Below, one piece after another: positions 10,517 through 22,232 of a stretch of DNA of 64,000 bases. How positions within the stretch are numbered: position 1 is the first letter of the stretch; the number at the start of each line of letters is the position of its first letter. This DNA comes from Orobanche coerulescens (taxonomy: Eukaryota; Streptophyta; Magnoliopsida; Lamiales; Orobanchaceae): assembly GCA_033398695.1 (NCBI GenBank), contig CM065812.1, positions 142,110,858 through 142,174,857 of the forward strand, read 5' to 3'. Both the position numbers and the translations under genes were made by a program. The notes under the pieces are model-generated. The model was not told where the DNA came from and did not search any database. It saw only the letters and a program-made list of their open reading frames with translations.

Positions 10517-10555
10517 TTGCTTGAGGACAAGCAAAGGCCTAAGTTTGGGGGTATT
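10517..10555 (+). other. A: hairpin plus polypurine tract
   Basis: TTGCTTG-AGGA-CAAGCAA (10517-10534) is a perfect 7-bp stem with a tetraloop. It is followed by the polypurine tract AAGTTTGGGGGTATT (10541-10555), directly before the LTR, the expected primer for plus-strand synthesis. Identical hairpins precede the LTRs of B (26841-26858) and C (46693-46710) and the fragment at 39659-39676. Confidence 0.85.
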
Positions 10556-11860
10556 TGTTAGATGTATTTTTATGCGCTTATTTGTCATTATTTTATATCC
10601 ATTTTAAGTCTAAATCTGCATAAATGAGCTTTTAATGCACTATCTTTATATGTTTTGAAGGAAATTGGAGTCTGGATGCTTAAACGATGAAAAACGGGCA
10701 AAAACGACATTTTTTGTCAGAGGCCGCGGCACACCAAGGCCAGGCCGCGGCACACGCAGGGCGCAGCAGGTGCGGTACTCACTGTATTGGGGGCCGTGGC
10801 ACACTTAAATTGAGCCGCGGCCCGTATGGAAAAAATACCACCCAGGTATGGCGCTGGACACTGAGGGCCGCGGCACACTAATGCCGAGCCGCGGCCCGCG
10901 GGGCGGGATTTCTAATTCAGCCGCATTTCTGGGCAGTTTTTGCAGCCTGTTTTAGACCCAACTTCCGGACGCGTTTTGGAGACTAATGAAGGTTATAAAT
11001 ATGGATGAAAGGTCTGAAGATAGGGCATCGAAGAGAAGGAGAAAAACACCGATCAAGCAGAGAGCAAAAGCTAGAGAACGGAGGAATTCAAGTTCTTTAA
11101 CTGTGTTTGATTTCTTTTATGCTTTCTTCAATTCTTTCTGTATTATTTTCTAGCATGTCGGGCTAGAACCCTATTCTAGGATTTTGATGAAACCGAGGTT
11201 TTGACGAATTAACTTTTGATTTTGCATTATTAAGATATATTTCCCTTTCTTATTGAGTTTTCCCCAATTGTTTTAATTACTATCAATTATGTGGCCTATG
11301 ATTGATTTGTTTTGATTACGCAACTCGAATCGGGAGAGGAGAGTTGGTAGGAAAAATTGGTGAGAAACGTTTCATCTTGTGAGATAGGAATATACTCATA
11401 GGAATTATGTGGCCTTTCTGAAGATTTCATACTTTTCGCCTATTGTCGAATTAATTCACCTAGGAATAGAGTGTTTTATTCGCCTAAGAAAATTCTACTG
11501 ACCTCGGGAGAGGCAGTAGAGTATTTTAGAAATCTTCGCCTTCAATAAATTGGGAAATCACTTAATTCATATAAATCAAGAGTAATTCGGATAAATCGAG
11601 GTAGATTCTCAATCCTAGATTATTTCCCTATTTGATCTTCTTTCTTCGAATAATCGATTTTATTATTTGTTCTTAGTTCATTCTTTTATTAATTTTTTTA
11701 ATATTACTTGCACCTCCAATTTCGATCGTTTAAATAAAATTAGAATACGCATAAATCGGTAATTAGTGAGTCAGTGCTTGAGGGAACAATAACTTACTTA
11801 TCACTTTATTACTTGCTTACGACAACGTGCACTTGCGTTCACAAATTAAGTAACACAACG
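10556..11860 (+). repeat. A: 3' LTR (about 1305 bp)
   Basis: Begins TGTTAGATG and ends at about 11860 (ACACAACG, where B and C end ACAACA). The U3 has three pairs of GCCGCGGC-like cores (10723/10744, 10793/10814, 10867/10888; every pair 21 bp apart, pairs about 50 bp apart), then TATAAATA at 10994-11001. The remainder matches the R-U5 of B and C, including CTCGGGAGAGGCAGTAGAG near 11505. Confidence 0.88.
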
Positions 11861-14032
11861 TTCTCTTCCCGTACCTTGGCCTTGCCATGACCTGAAAATA
11901 ACATCCCCCAACGGGGTCAGTTACACAGAACAACAATCCTCAAGAGTTGAATAATATACAACAATCACATAAATGAATTAATGAATTGAGTTGAATGACG
12001 AGCATCAATGTACGCCCAAATGAAATGCGTACGAGCACAAGTAGCCAAGTGTCTGGAGTCCCGTATATACACCCACTATTGGCCCAATTAGTCTCACTGC
12101 CCAATGTGTCCGGAGTCCCGTGTATACACATTACCATGCGCATAGTCCAATGTGTCCGGAGTCCCGCATATACACATGACCATAGTGTGCCCGACTAAAA
12201 TTCCACACATGCACCAACCGGCCATGCAATATAATTCCGGAAGATCACCAGAACAAAAATGACCGAGGTGAGGAGTAATGAATAGAATCCGATAAGGATC
12301 AAGAACGACTCACCGAGATGAAATAATGACACAACGAGTGATAGCTTCAATGAAATGATTTTGGAACTGTCGTTCCTCATGAGTTACATGATGGGTTGAT
12401 AAATACAAGTCTCGACATGAACGATATATTATGAGTAAATTACATATGAATGAACAACAACGTAAGGAATGAATATCCTTTTAACCGAGTAAGAATTTAC
12501 TTACACAATACTGGTGTTGAAATGTCCTTCCTCGAACAACGTCCTAAAAAGAGATGTCGGTCGCTCGAACAACCTTGAAAAACACAATTACCAATAATCC
12601 GCTCAATATACATATCAAGCATGAATTACGACTAACTCAAAGGTCGATACAACAATATCCAAACTCATTGAGGCATTCAAACAACCACTTAGCGAACATC
12701 AACCCTTGATTATAACCAAAACCCAAATATATCGAAACCAACTCCAAAATGAGTAGTTCAATCCAACAAAACACCTTCAATGATATCAATATTCCAATAG
12801 GAGACCACAACTCGAAGTTACGGCAACTATAATCGGAAACCCCCAAAAACAACCAAAGTCAACATCAAGGGTTCTTGATTAATTCTCCAAATGTTCATCA
12901 AATCCGAAAAACATATCAATAAATCTATAGGAATACATTTATTCAAGGTAGATAATCCATATCTAACATATTCCAACAACAATCCAAGCTTACATGAAGA
13001 AATCGGAAGGAAAATACCCAAAATCCGAAATTTTATATCCAAGAAATAATTACCTTGATTTGATGTGTTGGAGAGGATGAAATGATGATAAATCAAAATG
13101 ATAAGCTTGAAGATGATGATGGATGAGTTCAGCTCAAAAAGATCTCTCTGAATCTCCCAAAATCGCCCGGAATCGAAGTGAGAAGTGAAAATGATGAATC
13201 TGAGCCGGACTGTCCTATTTATAGTAATTCCAGTTCAGCGCACGCTACGACCTGATATTTAGAGTGCGCTAACGGGTTAACTGAACAGTCCAGTAAACTC
13301 TGACTACCTCGTTAGCGTACGCTACGAACTTGATAGCGTGCCCTAACGCCCTCCCGATAGCGTGCGTTAACTCTAAATGTTAGCGTGCGCTAGCTAAATA
13401 CCTGATGTCCAGTGACTGAAGTCCAGAACCTCCTGTCCTCTGACCTGCGCGTGATAGCGCACGCTACGCCCAATAATCAGCGTACGCTACTGCCCCCTTA
13501 GCGTACGCTAAAATCCACTCATAGCGTGTGCTAGGAATAATTCCAAAATCAGTCCAGTACCCACTGGACTCTGCCTGATCGGCCTTAGCGCGCGCTACAC
13601 TGATTGCATAGCGGGTGCTACCCAAACTTACTAGCGTGCGCTACTTACCATTCGTAGTGTGTGCTACTCCAACTCGGCTGCAGTCTAGTGCCTTCTGGAC
13701 TGCAGGTTTGAACCACATTAGCGTGCGCTAATACAGAGAGGTAGCGTGCGCTACCCGTACTCAATTAGCGTGTGCTAAAGAGAGTACGTAGCGTGCGCTA
13801 CTCCTCACACACAGCCCACCATGAAGATGACAATGATGATGACCACGGTTCGATCCTCCAACTAGGTAGGACGACGGATAATAACTGATGTACGATACAA
13901 TTACTCTGACCGATGAATACAATGAATGAATAGGAACGATGAATGATCATTAATGAGTGAATAATTACTGCGTGACAAGTACTGATTGATAATTACTGAA
14001 TGATAATGAATGAATTACAATCGGGTATTACA
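11861..14032 (-). repeat. I: minus-strand Tekay-like LTR, truncated
   Basis: Reading on the minus strand it starts TGTAATACCCG at 14032, then an unusually long array of TAGCGYRCGCTA-like units (13800 down to 13236) and the complement of TATAAATA (13214-13221). Three copies of a TGTCCGGAGTCCCG-containing unit (12048-12170) and a CCCGTTGGGGGATG block near 11900 match the same position in F and T1. The last part of U5 is cut off by insertion of A. No polypurine tract abuts its TG end, so it is a 5' or solo LTR. Confidence 0.75.
13236..13800 (-). promoter_or_regulatory. I: longest palindrome array, 18 units
   Basis: Plus-strand starts of the 12-mers: 13236, 13260; 13313, 13334, 13358, 13381; 13455, 13478, 13499, 13522; 13586, 13609, 13632, 13655; 13719, 13742, 13766, 13789. 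Four groups of four and one of two, with 21-24 bp steps; group-to-group gaps are 53, 74, 64 and 64 bp. Two gaps contain strong dyads: AGTCCAGT-accc-ACTGGACT (13551-13570) and an 11-bp arm pair at 13678-13705. It lies upstream of this LTR's TATA box on the minus strand. Confidence 0.85.
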
Positions 14033-16980
14033 AGTGAGTTCTGGAATAATGTTACGTACGCTCTGTTAGATGTGTAGCGTACGCTAGAGAGCATTACGTA
14101 CGTTAATGTTGAGTGATAACGTACGTAATAAAAATGCAGTTTATAAAATGAAGATTGGCTTCTCATTTCTTCACGAGAGAAAAACCTTTCCTCCTCCAAC
14201 CTTCATCCCTCTGAGCATGTTAGTGAGATTTAACCTCTTCTATCTCGATTATTATCTTGTAAACATGGATTAGAAGCTTGGATATGAATATATCAATGGT
14301 TCTTGAAGAGTTTGATTGTGTTATTCATGTTCTTGAGGTATGTTGATGAAATCTACACCTTGAATTCGGATTTTGATGTTATTGTTGATGAGCAATTCGT
14401 ATGAAGATGATTATGGTGTTGTTGTTATGATTCTTGAGGTTATATGAATTGTATATTGGAAGATACAATGATATATGACTTCGATTATGTTGGTTGTTAT
14501 AATCATGGTTATGGAATCATGGTGTTCTTGATGTTATTGACGTACATTTATCACATCAAAGAGGAAAATATGATAAGATGTATGATAGTTTTTAAGTATA
14601 ATCATGGAATTGATGATTTAGACCAATGCTATGTTGATTGTAGTGGTAGAATTTGTATGTTCTTGACGAAATACGAATCATGATAACAATTTTGAATCCG
14701 GAAAGATTATAGTTAATCTTATAACAAGATTCTCAAAGGTATTGAACTAGTTGGGTAGTTCGGGTTACCAATTACGCCGATAGTATTGTCCTACTATGAA
14801 ATTTACAACTATAAATAAGGAGGAGTCGTATTTATTCGTATGAATTCGGAATAGAGTGTGTTATGTAATCCTTGTTATCGAGATAGTTGATCGTTGATAT
14901 GATTATTGGATTATGGAAACGTAACGTGGTTATGAGTTCATGATTGATTGATTCGGGTTGTTCGGATTTATGTTTGATCAGAATATTGTGGAACCGTTGG
15001 GTTTATTGATTGGTTGTATTGATTGTTAAGTATGATCATCGAGTTGTGGTGTGTATTGTAGATATGAGTTCGTATTTGTTGAGCTGGATTATTTGGTTTT
15101 ATATATGATCGAGGAATTATTGAGCCATTGAGTTTGATTGAATGATTATATCGGGAATTGATTATTATTGAATATTTGTTAATTGATTACTTCATTTGGA
15201 TGAGATTATTGATCGGTGATTAGAACCTTAGTTTGCGGTCGTGTTCGAGAATGTTCTTGAATTGCATTGATCAGGGCCGAGAAGCTTGTAGGCGACGGAA
15301 AGGAATTGGTAACGACTTCATCATCGTCGTGTCGGTATCGAGGCAAGTATATTACTTGCTCAGTTTATAATATTTAATGAATGGTTTCTGTTTCATTCGT
15401 TTATAATTCGTATAGCAATTATTATAATTGTGAACACAGGGGATTTGGGATTGTAAGTTGTTTTCGGATTTTGGGAATTTAAATCATAATGTATATGATT
15501 TACTTTTGTTATTGGTACACTTGGGTATCGAGGATATATTGTGTTATAGCCGAAGACATGAACTATCTACCATCCGTGACATTTTAGACCGTCGAATATT
15601 GAGGATAATTGTTGGTGATGGTTTTGCCATCGAGATTGCTCTCGAAGGACTCGGGGCAAGTAATATATCATTTTTGTCATTTTATCTCGATCATGTTGTC
15701 GTGCATTGTTTATTGTTGTTTTGTGAAGTTGTGCATTGTTGTCATATGTCCACCATGCGTTGATCTATTGGATCATCATGGGAATCTATAGCTGTGTGCG
15801 CTGGATCGTTGGACAGGTATTTCCACCATGCGTTGATCCGTTGGGATCATCATGAGAATCTATAGCTGTGTGTGCTAGATCGTTGGAAAGGTAATTCCAC
15901 CATGCGTTGGTCCATTGGGATCATCATGGGAATCTATAGCTGTGTGCGCTGGATCGTTGGATTACCATGTGTTGTTGTTGTACATACATATGTTATGGGT
16001 TATCCATAAGTATACATTGATGTTATTGATGTGATCATATTAACGTTGTCATATGAGTATGCATTTGTAGGTCTTGCGTTAGGACCATGTCCGTATGTTG
16101 TATTGATCTGATCTCGGATTAGACTAACATAATTGTTGTGGTATTGTGCATCCCGAGGTATGTACTATTTTTCCTTTGGTAATTGTCTTTCGATGGACAA
16201 TCGATTATCGTATTGAGATGTGATAAGGTTACTCGATGGATTGGGTTGAACAGAGTTAGTAGATTTCATAGCAGTAAGTTATGAAAATGTTTTGAGAAAC
16301 TTGGGTATTGTTGAGATACAATACAGATATTTCGGTATGAGCTCATTGTGTCATTGAAAGGATATGAGATGTGAACTTTGATAAAGTTACGGCGGTAAGA
16401 TTATATTGGTAGTATTCTTACTTAGTGTTTTTTATTGGTATGTAATTATTGATGTGATGTGATGGTTATCATTGTTGGATATTATGGCTGACCCCGTCGT
16501 GGTCTTTCTTTTTAGGTTCTTGGAATATCAAGCTTGTAGCGATCGTGAAGATATGAGCTTCCCGGAGGATACTGGATAGGGCATGTATTTGTGTATTGAG
16601 TTTCCTTATCAGTTCTTGTATTCCGCTGCTAGAGTATCTTAATTGTTTGTCTTTTCCCGCTGCGTGAGTATTTTTAAATGGACTTTTGGTATCTGGTAAC
16701 TTAGATTACTTTGTCAATTGTTTTCTAAACTATTTTGTTGGTATGTGTAAGAGATAACTTAACGTATGTTTTTAAACTGTTGAGTTTTGGCATTTCGGGC
16801 CTTGTGGTTTCAAATGAGATTTAACGAGTTTTATTAAGTCTTCGAATGTTTTTAAAAGATAGTACCGTCGTTCGCCTCTTAGGCATTTGTAAACATTTGT
16901 AAATCATCCTTTAGCTTTGTGAGTTCCATCTCGGAGCCCACGGCGCTGTAATATTCCCGATCGGATCTGGGGGTGTTACA
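14033..16980 (+). repeat. H: plus-strand Tekay-like LTR, 5' end missing
   Basis: Ends with the family signature GGCGCTGTAATATTCCCGAT...GGGTGTTACA at 16980. A last group of four decayed palindromes (14052, 14075, 14094, 14117, drifting toward TACGTA) precedes TTATAAAA (14141-14148). Three tandem copies of a roughly 75-bp unit with GGATCATCATG lie at 15748-15965. The first part of U3 is missing where LTR I abuts at 14032/14033. ORF-like stretches such as 14444-14683 have no recognisable protein. Confidence 0.7.
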
Positions 16981-17918
16981 ATACTCGTATTATTTTTTAC
17001 TTTACATTTTCTCTTTCTCAATTCTATCGACTCGCTCGTGTTCGTTGATAGTTTCTGAACTTGTTTGGTATCTCGGTTGTCATCGTTCGAACGGGTTGTG
17101 ACCTTGTTTCGGATCAATCTGTTTATCATTGTGGCTTTTCTGAGTTCGGTAAGATTCTTGTGAAACTTGTTCGAAATTAACGTCTTTTAGTTTCTACAAG
17201 TTCTTTTGATATCTTGAGTTGAAGTGTGAACTTTGGGGTCGTTGTTCGACCTTTGTTTTTCGATCATTGTTGTTCGAGCGTTGGTGTTCGATTATTGTTG
17301 TTCGATCTTTGTTATTCGACCATCTTTGTGTTGATCATTGAGGTTCAATCGTGGTTGTCCGATTGTTGACTGCCTGATCTCGTACCGTGAAGAATTGTCG
17401 TTCACCGTTAGTCAGCTGTTTCGATTGCGGTCAATTGGGACACCGATCCGTGCATTTCGAGATGGTAGCTGAGAGGTTTGAGGATCGAGTTTGCGTCTCT
17501 GCTCCAAAGGGACATAGAGATACCTAGTGTGGTTTTCTAGAATTTCGGCGTGGTCGGAGTTCTCCGTGGTTACCTTTGCGGATCGTTGTACGTGTCGTTT
17601 CTATTTTTCGACTATGCATGTTTTCTTGTAATATGTGCCTTTTGTCTCTTGATGGTTCAGATAATTGACTTGATTGCGTTATCGATTTGGTGATGCTTAG
17701 CACTTGTTGAATGTGTTATACCCCTGCTTCTAGCATTGTGATGGTTGTCGTTGATCGTGTTTCCACGCCGTATGTTCCTTTGCGTTCTTATAACATCTCG
17801 CCGATGGGCATAAGCTATGCGGTTCTTGTGTATCTCATTGTCTTGTTCCTGGTAGGATATTTCTCCTCCCTACTTATTTTTAAGTTTCGGGATGAAACTT
17901 CTTTTAAAGAGGGTAGTA
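16981..17918 (+). pseudogene. H: gutted internal region with a gag zinc-knuckle remnant
   Basis: Between two LTR pieces lies less than 1 kb of decayed internal sequence. No primer-binding site follows the LTR at 16981. At 17417-17475 a readable CFDCGQLGHRSVHF matches the second gag zinc knuckle of F ([14 protein letters not shown]), with the last Cys codon changed to Phe. Near 17885-17918 a CGGGATGAAACTTC stretch and an A/G-rich tract match the end of T1 before its LTR. RT through integrase are gone. Confidence 0.65.
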
Positions 17919-18019
17919 TGTAATATCCGTAATTTCGATTTTTGGTAAATTTTGTTTTTTTGACAGGAGTCCGTTTTGACGGATCGCTTGTGACTGTTTC
18001 GTCATTCTGAGAATGATTA
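17919..18019 (+). repeat. H: first 101 bp of the 3' LTR
   Basis: TGTAATATCC begins directly after the purine-rich tract AAAGAGGGTAGTA. The LTR is cut at 18019 by the terminus of the minus-strand Tat element D. The rest may be LTR G (55412-57652), but H and G differ in the region that can be compared, so I keep them separate. Confidence 0.7.
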
Positions 18020-18699
18020 TGTTGTTACCCAAAATATTATCCGGGGATAATATGCTGGAATGGACGAGTAACAAACAAAATGCGAGAGCACGTCCGTGGG
18101 AAAGAAATAACACAAGATTTGTCGGGATTGTTAGTCCCGGGCTTGAATGCTCTCGCGAGATATTATTAATACGAATACTTGGGAGTACAAATATTAATGT
18201 TAGAGTACAATTACAATGAGTGTAAAGACCCTAGTTATCTTAGCTATTGAGTGTTGAAGATTGCCGGAAGAACCAGAGATGATGCTCTGTGAGTTCTTGT
18301 AACAACGATGGAGTGTTAAGTTCTTTTGCTGAATGTCTGAGCTTCTGAACTTGTGAAAATCTTCAAATATGAACTGTATGGAGTTCTCGTTTCTGCCGAC
18401 CGTCTTTTGGTTAAGAGGTTCTGAGAGAGAAATCCTAGATAGATTCAAGAGAAAGCCGAGACTTTCCATGTGCTGGAGGCTCTCTATTTATAGGACTGGG
18501 AGTCGCTGGGCGATCGCCTATGCTGTATTATAATAAGCGGGCGATCGTCTTTAGCACATGGGTTGGTCTCCTTAAAGTCCGCAGTAACTGCTGGCAGTTG
18601 GATGTGCGAACCAGTGAGAAGCCAACACGCGTCTATGTCACTGTCTTGGGAGGGCCCACCTAGGACCTTTCGGCGGGTCTGTCGGTAGGTGAGGCTGTC
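18020..18699 (-). repeat. D: 3' LTR, distal part
   Basis: Plus-strand TGTTGTTACCC at 18020 is the complement of the LTR end GGGTAACAACA. It matches 38844-39520 at high identity. On the minus strand CTATAAATAGAG (complement at 18483-18492) is the TATA box. Palindromes GCGATCGC (18510-18517) and a one-base variant (18541-18548) lie upstream of it in the minus direction. The LTR is interrupted at 18699 by element E and resumes at 32145. Confidence 0.85.
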
Positions 18700-18700
18700 T

Positions 18701-19255
18701 GATACAAACACGGTTGTGCTACCACGAGAGTTAGGAACGGTTGGAACCGTCATGGACCCCACTGGTCCTATCACACGTGCACGTGCTAGGAAGTTGAGAG
18801 AACAAACGAGTGAAATGTTGAGAACGAGTGACACTAGCACCACCTCACGAAATAAACTTAATGCACGTTCCTCACCTGTTACCTTATTATCTGTTATTAA
18901 CTCTTATGAAGACAACTCGGTTCCTACTCAAGAGGTTTACTGTATGACCTCGATCAAATCCTCTCTTGAAGACCCTCACACTGAGGCTGCTTGGAGTACA
19001 CTGAATAAAGACTCCGAACCTAGAAGAAATCACGACCAAAGAAATGAAGAAGACAAGCTCGTCCTTAAGCTGCCCGAATTGGAAGTGGAATTCATGTCTA
19101 AGTTTAGTGACTGTGCGACGGTGGATCTACTTGAGATTCAAGAAGGCCCGACAGTTGTTCAAATCCTAAGCCCAGATATAGCTTTGCTTGAGGGCAGCCC
19201 AGATATAGCTAAAAACAGAAAGCTTGAGAGCGGACCCCAGATATTGCCTAAATAA
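18701..19255 (+). other. E: pol C-terminal reading frame carried in the 5' LTR
   Basis: The frame DTNTVVLPRELG...GPITRARARKLRE...QILPK is open for 184 codons from the first codon of the LTR to TAA 19253-19255. In the 3' LTR the same frame is fused to the integrase tail. GPITRARA is a recurrent C-terminal motif of plant Ty3/gypsy polyproteins. Here it has no upstream fusion and no clear start, so it is a by-product of LTR duplication rather than a gene. Confidence 0.7.
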
Positions 19256-19682
19256 TAGCATGAGGGCGTCTTTGTCGTATTTCCTGAAAATGAGAGTTAA
19301 ATCATAAAAACTCGAAAAGAGAAATACTCTATAAAAAAAAGGATGAACAACCGAAGGTCGATTTGATGATTAAGGAAAATCCATCCTAGCTTGGAAATTA
19401 GACTTAGGCATGAAGAAGCTTCAAGGAAGGTGTGATATTTTACTTTATCTTGGAAAAGGTACTTCAGCATGTGGAAGTTTCAAAGTGAACGTGAGAATTG
19501 TGAAGACCAAGACCTTTTCAAGATTTCTTTATTTACTTTATAGTTAAGTTGTTGTTAGTTTATTCCCTTTTAATCCAGTCCCATGTGTAGCCGCCCTGCA
19601 TTGTCTTAAAAAGTAGGGACACTTGATTTTACTCCCTTAGTTTAATATGTCAGGGATAATATAGTTTGTTGTGTAAAACTCC

Positions 19683-19689
19683 TATAAAA
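19683..19689 (+). promoter_or_regulatory. E: LTR TATA box
   Basis: TATAAAA framed by inverted CTCC/GGAG arms. The same block is at 31489-31495 in the 3' LTR. It lies downstream of the LTR-borne reading frame, so U3 is coding in this family. Confidence 0.7.
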
Positions 19690-19977
19690 GGAGACATTTA
19701 GGTAACGAGAAGGATATACAACTTTTGAAATCAAAAAGATATTTCGGCCTTGTGCTAGAATCAGAGCTGTTGCTCGAATTTTCTTGAGTATTATTCTTAT
19801 AATTCTCACTTCTACATTCTTACAATTTTAGTTCATAAAATTGTTAAGTCTTAATCACAGAAACTTGAGTTCTTAGAATAATTCCAAACGTTTCTTTAGA
19901 ACAGGATTCTAAGGGGATTATAGTAATTAATTCTAAGGGTTTGAAGTGCCCTCATTATTTCCGTATCCATTGTTGCT

Positions 19978-20200
19978 GTATCGAAGTACAACCTATTGTT
20001 GTTGTATCGAAGTACAACCTATTGTTGTTGTACCGAAGTACCGTGCTGAAATATTGTCTAATTGCCGTTGTACCAAAGTGCCATACTGAAGTGTAGTCCA
20101 TTGTTACTGTATCGAAGTGTTGTCCGAATAGTGTTGTATCGAAGTGCTGTCTGAAACATTGCTGTATCGAAGTGCTGCTGTACCGAAGTGTTGTCCGCCA
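19978..20200 (+). repeat. E: LTR minisatellite with GTAYCGAAGTAC core
   Basis: Cores start at 19978, 20004 and 20030 (26-bp steps) and continue in diverged form to about 20200. The matching array is at about 31783-32010. The core is an inverted repeat (GTAY...GTAC) and the array lies in the transcribed part of the LTR. Confidence 0.7.
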
Positions 20201-20474
20201 TTGTTATTTGCTGTTTGCTGCTTGTTTGCTTCCGCTCGAGAACTTATACTTCCGCTTCACACAACCCCGATTCACAACAATCCCTGTATTGGTATCACTG
20301 TTGGGTATCGATCGGTATCATTTGGCATCGGAGAACAGTTTTGTCGTTCCTTTCTTATCGTTATTCTCATACATCTATATATATAAATAATTTTGTGATT
20401 TGCATTGGATTTAAGTTGTTGTGTTTTAAGTAAGCTACTCGATACTTGCTTACTGTTTCGAATCACTTAGTATC

Positions 20475-22232
20475 ATGATAACAGGATCAAGAAACTCGAA
20501 GGATGGAGAAACTCCAGCCCTTAGACGAGTTGGGAAGGATCCCGTAGATGAGGAAGAAGTCTTAAGCGACGACCCAGTTACTAATAAAATCCAAAGCTTC
20601 CGTGATGTGCAATTCCAACTCGAAGGCCTGACATCCTACATACGAAGGATGGAAAACATGATGTTGGAAATGAGGGAAGAGCTGAAATCCCATAGAACGT
20701 CACCAACTCCCGAACCTACTATTAGAAACAGGGAGGATCGAGAGAGAGAACCCACGCTGGGAGGAAGGGATTCACGGTATAGAGGTAGAGAAAGGGGTAG
20801 AGTTAGGGCAGCCCCTCCACCACCCGAATACTATCCGGAAGATGAATATGACGAGTACTTTGTGGATGACAGACAGCCTAGGATCGAGCAAGAACCTAGA
20901 GAACAACGAGTACGGGTAGACGATAACTTAAGTAGTGTTAAGTTCTCCATACCACCTTTTGAAGGCAAATCTGATCCCGAAACTTATTTTGAATGGGTTA
21001 GGAAGGTCGAGGGACAATTTGAGTGTCGAAATTTTTATGATCTTAAGAAGGTTAAGATAGACACTGTAGAGTTCACTGGGTATGCTCTTGTATAGTGGGA
21101 TCATGTAGTTCAACTTAAGCATTGACGTTGGGAAAGACCCATAGATACATGGGAAGAACTGAAGCGAGTGATGAAAGAAAGATTTGTTCCTAGCTATTAC
21201 ATGAGGGACCTTAGGTATAGTCTCCAAACTTTAAGGCAAGGGACTAAGTCAGTAGAAGATTACTATAAGGAGATGGAAACAGGACTGATTAGATGTCGTA
21301 TAGAGAAGGACCACGATAGTACCATGACTAGATTCTTAGCCGGACTTAATGTTGAAATTAGAGACCAATTAGAGCTCATGACTATGCATGACTTAGAAGA
21401 AATGGTGCACATGGCTAGGAAAATAGAAACCCAAGTTCGGAGGCATCAAACTAGGAAGAACCCCACTCCTAGTATCCCATGGAAATCGAGACAGCCCACT
21501 AACCATAAGGAAGACCCAAAACCGTCGGTCACTAGGGTCCAGACAGCCCCTAATCCGCCAACTAAGCCCCAACCTTCACCAAGTTCCAAACCTCAACCTA
21601 GGACACATGAGATACGATGCTATAAGTGTCAAGGTATAGGTCACATAGCCCCAAACTGCCCAAATAAGCGAGCTGTAGTCATTAAGTCAGGGGAAATAGC
21701 GACTGAAAGTGAGAGTGAAGAGGAGATTAAGAATGAGGATAGTGGAGAAGAGATAGAAGAATGTAATGAAGAGATCTTAGAAGGGAAGATTAATGTAGTG
21801 CTTAGAATGTCCTTGTCAGCTAAGGTAGTGGAAGATGAGGATAGCCAGAGGGAGAACTTGTTTGAGTGTAGGTGCTACATTAAGGAGAACCTCTGTAGTA
21901 TGATCATAGATGGGGGTAGTTGTGTCAATGTCGTTAGCACAGCCTTGGTGCAGAAACTAGAACTTAAAACCGAAAGACACCCTAAACCATATAAGCTGAT
22001 GTGGATGAATAATGCTGGAAAACTGAAAGTAGTGAGTAGATGCACTGTGCCCTTTAAGATAGGGAGATATGAGGACGAAGTAGTTTGCGACGTTGCCCCT
22101 ATGCATACCACCCAGATCCTTTTAGGAAGACCATGGCAGTACGACCACAAAGTTACCCATGATGGGTTTTCGAACAAGTATTCCTTCATTTTTGGAAAGA
22201 AGAAATTCAACCTATCACCTATGACCCCTTAG
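20475..22232 (+). pseudogene. E: gag and protease
   Basis: Begins at ATG 20475 (MITGSRNSK). N-terminal acidic and Arg-rich regions lead to a capsid domain (SIPPFEGKSDPETYFEWVRKVE). Stops at 21093-21095 (TAG in an expected Trp of LVWWDH) and about 21122 interrupt it; it is open again from 21168. A zinc knuckle CYKCQGIGHIAPNC is near 21630, then an acidic linker and the protease with IDGGSCVNVVS as active-site strand and QILLGRPW. A TAG at 22230-22232 separates it from RT in the same frame. A PBS-like TGGCATCGGAGA (20323-20334) lies just after the LTR. Confidence 0.88.

Larger units (their letters stand above)
5059..11860 (+). mobile_element. A: Athila-type element without polymerase, 5' end missing
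   Basis: Holds the end of gag plus protease, ORF2, a long 3' untranslated region, polypurine tract and 3' LTR, all collinear with element C. No RT, RNase H or integrase lies between protease and ORF2, as in C. T1 interrupts its gag, so the 5' LTR and N-terminal gag are outside the window. Its LTR ends inside a minus-strand Tekay-like LTR (I). Athila-type assignment follows from the protease style, the polypurine region and the tRNA-Asp-type primer site seen in relatives B and C. Confidence 0.85.
18700..20320 (+). repeat. E: 5' LTR (1621 bp)
   Basis: TGATACAAAC to CGGTATCA. The first 556 bp are an open reading frame shared with the 3' LTR. TATAAAA sits at 19683-19689 inside CTCC-TATAAAA-GGAG. 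A roughly 26-bp repeat with GTAYCGAAGTAC lies at 19978-20200. The two LTRs differ at scattered bases and small indels, mostly within the minisatellite. Confidence 0.92.

Noticed and set aside
14444..17129. Short ORFs (60-101 residues) in LTR H and its flank
   Set aside because: They lie in AT-rich LTR sequence, have no motif and no counterpart in the related LTRs.
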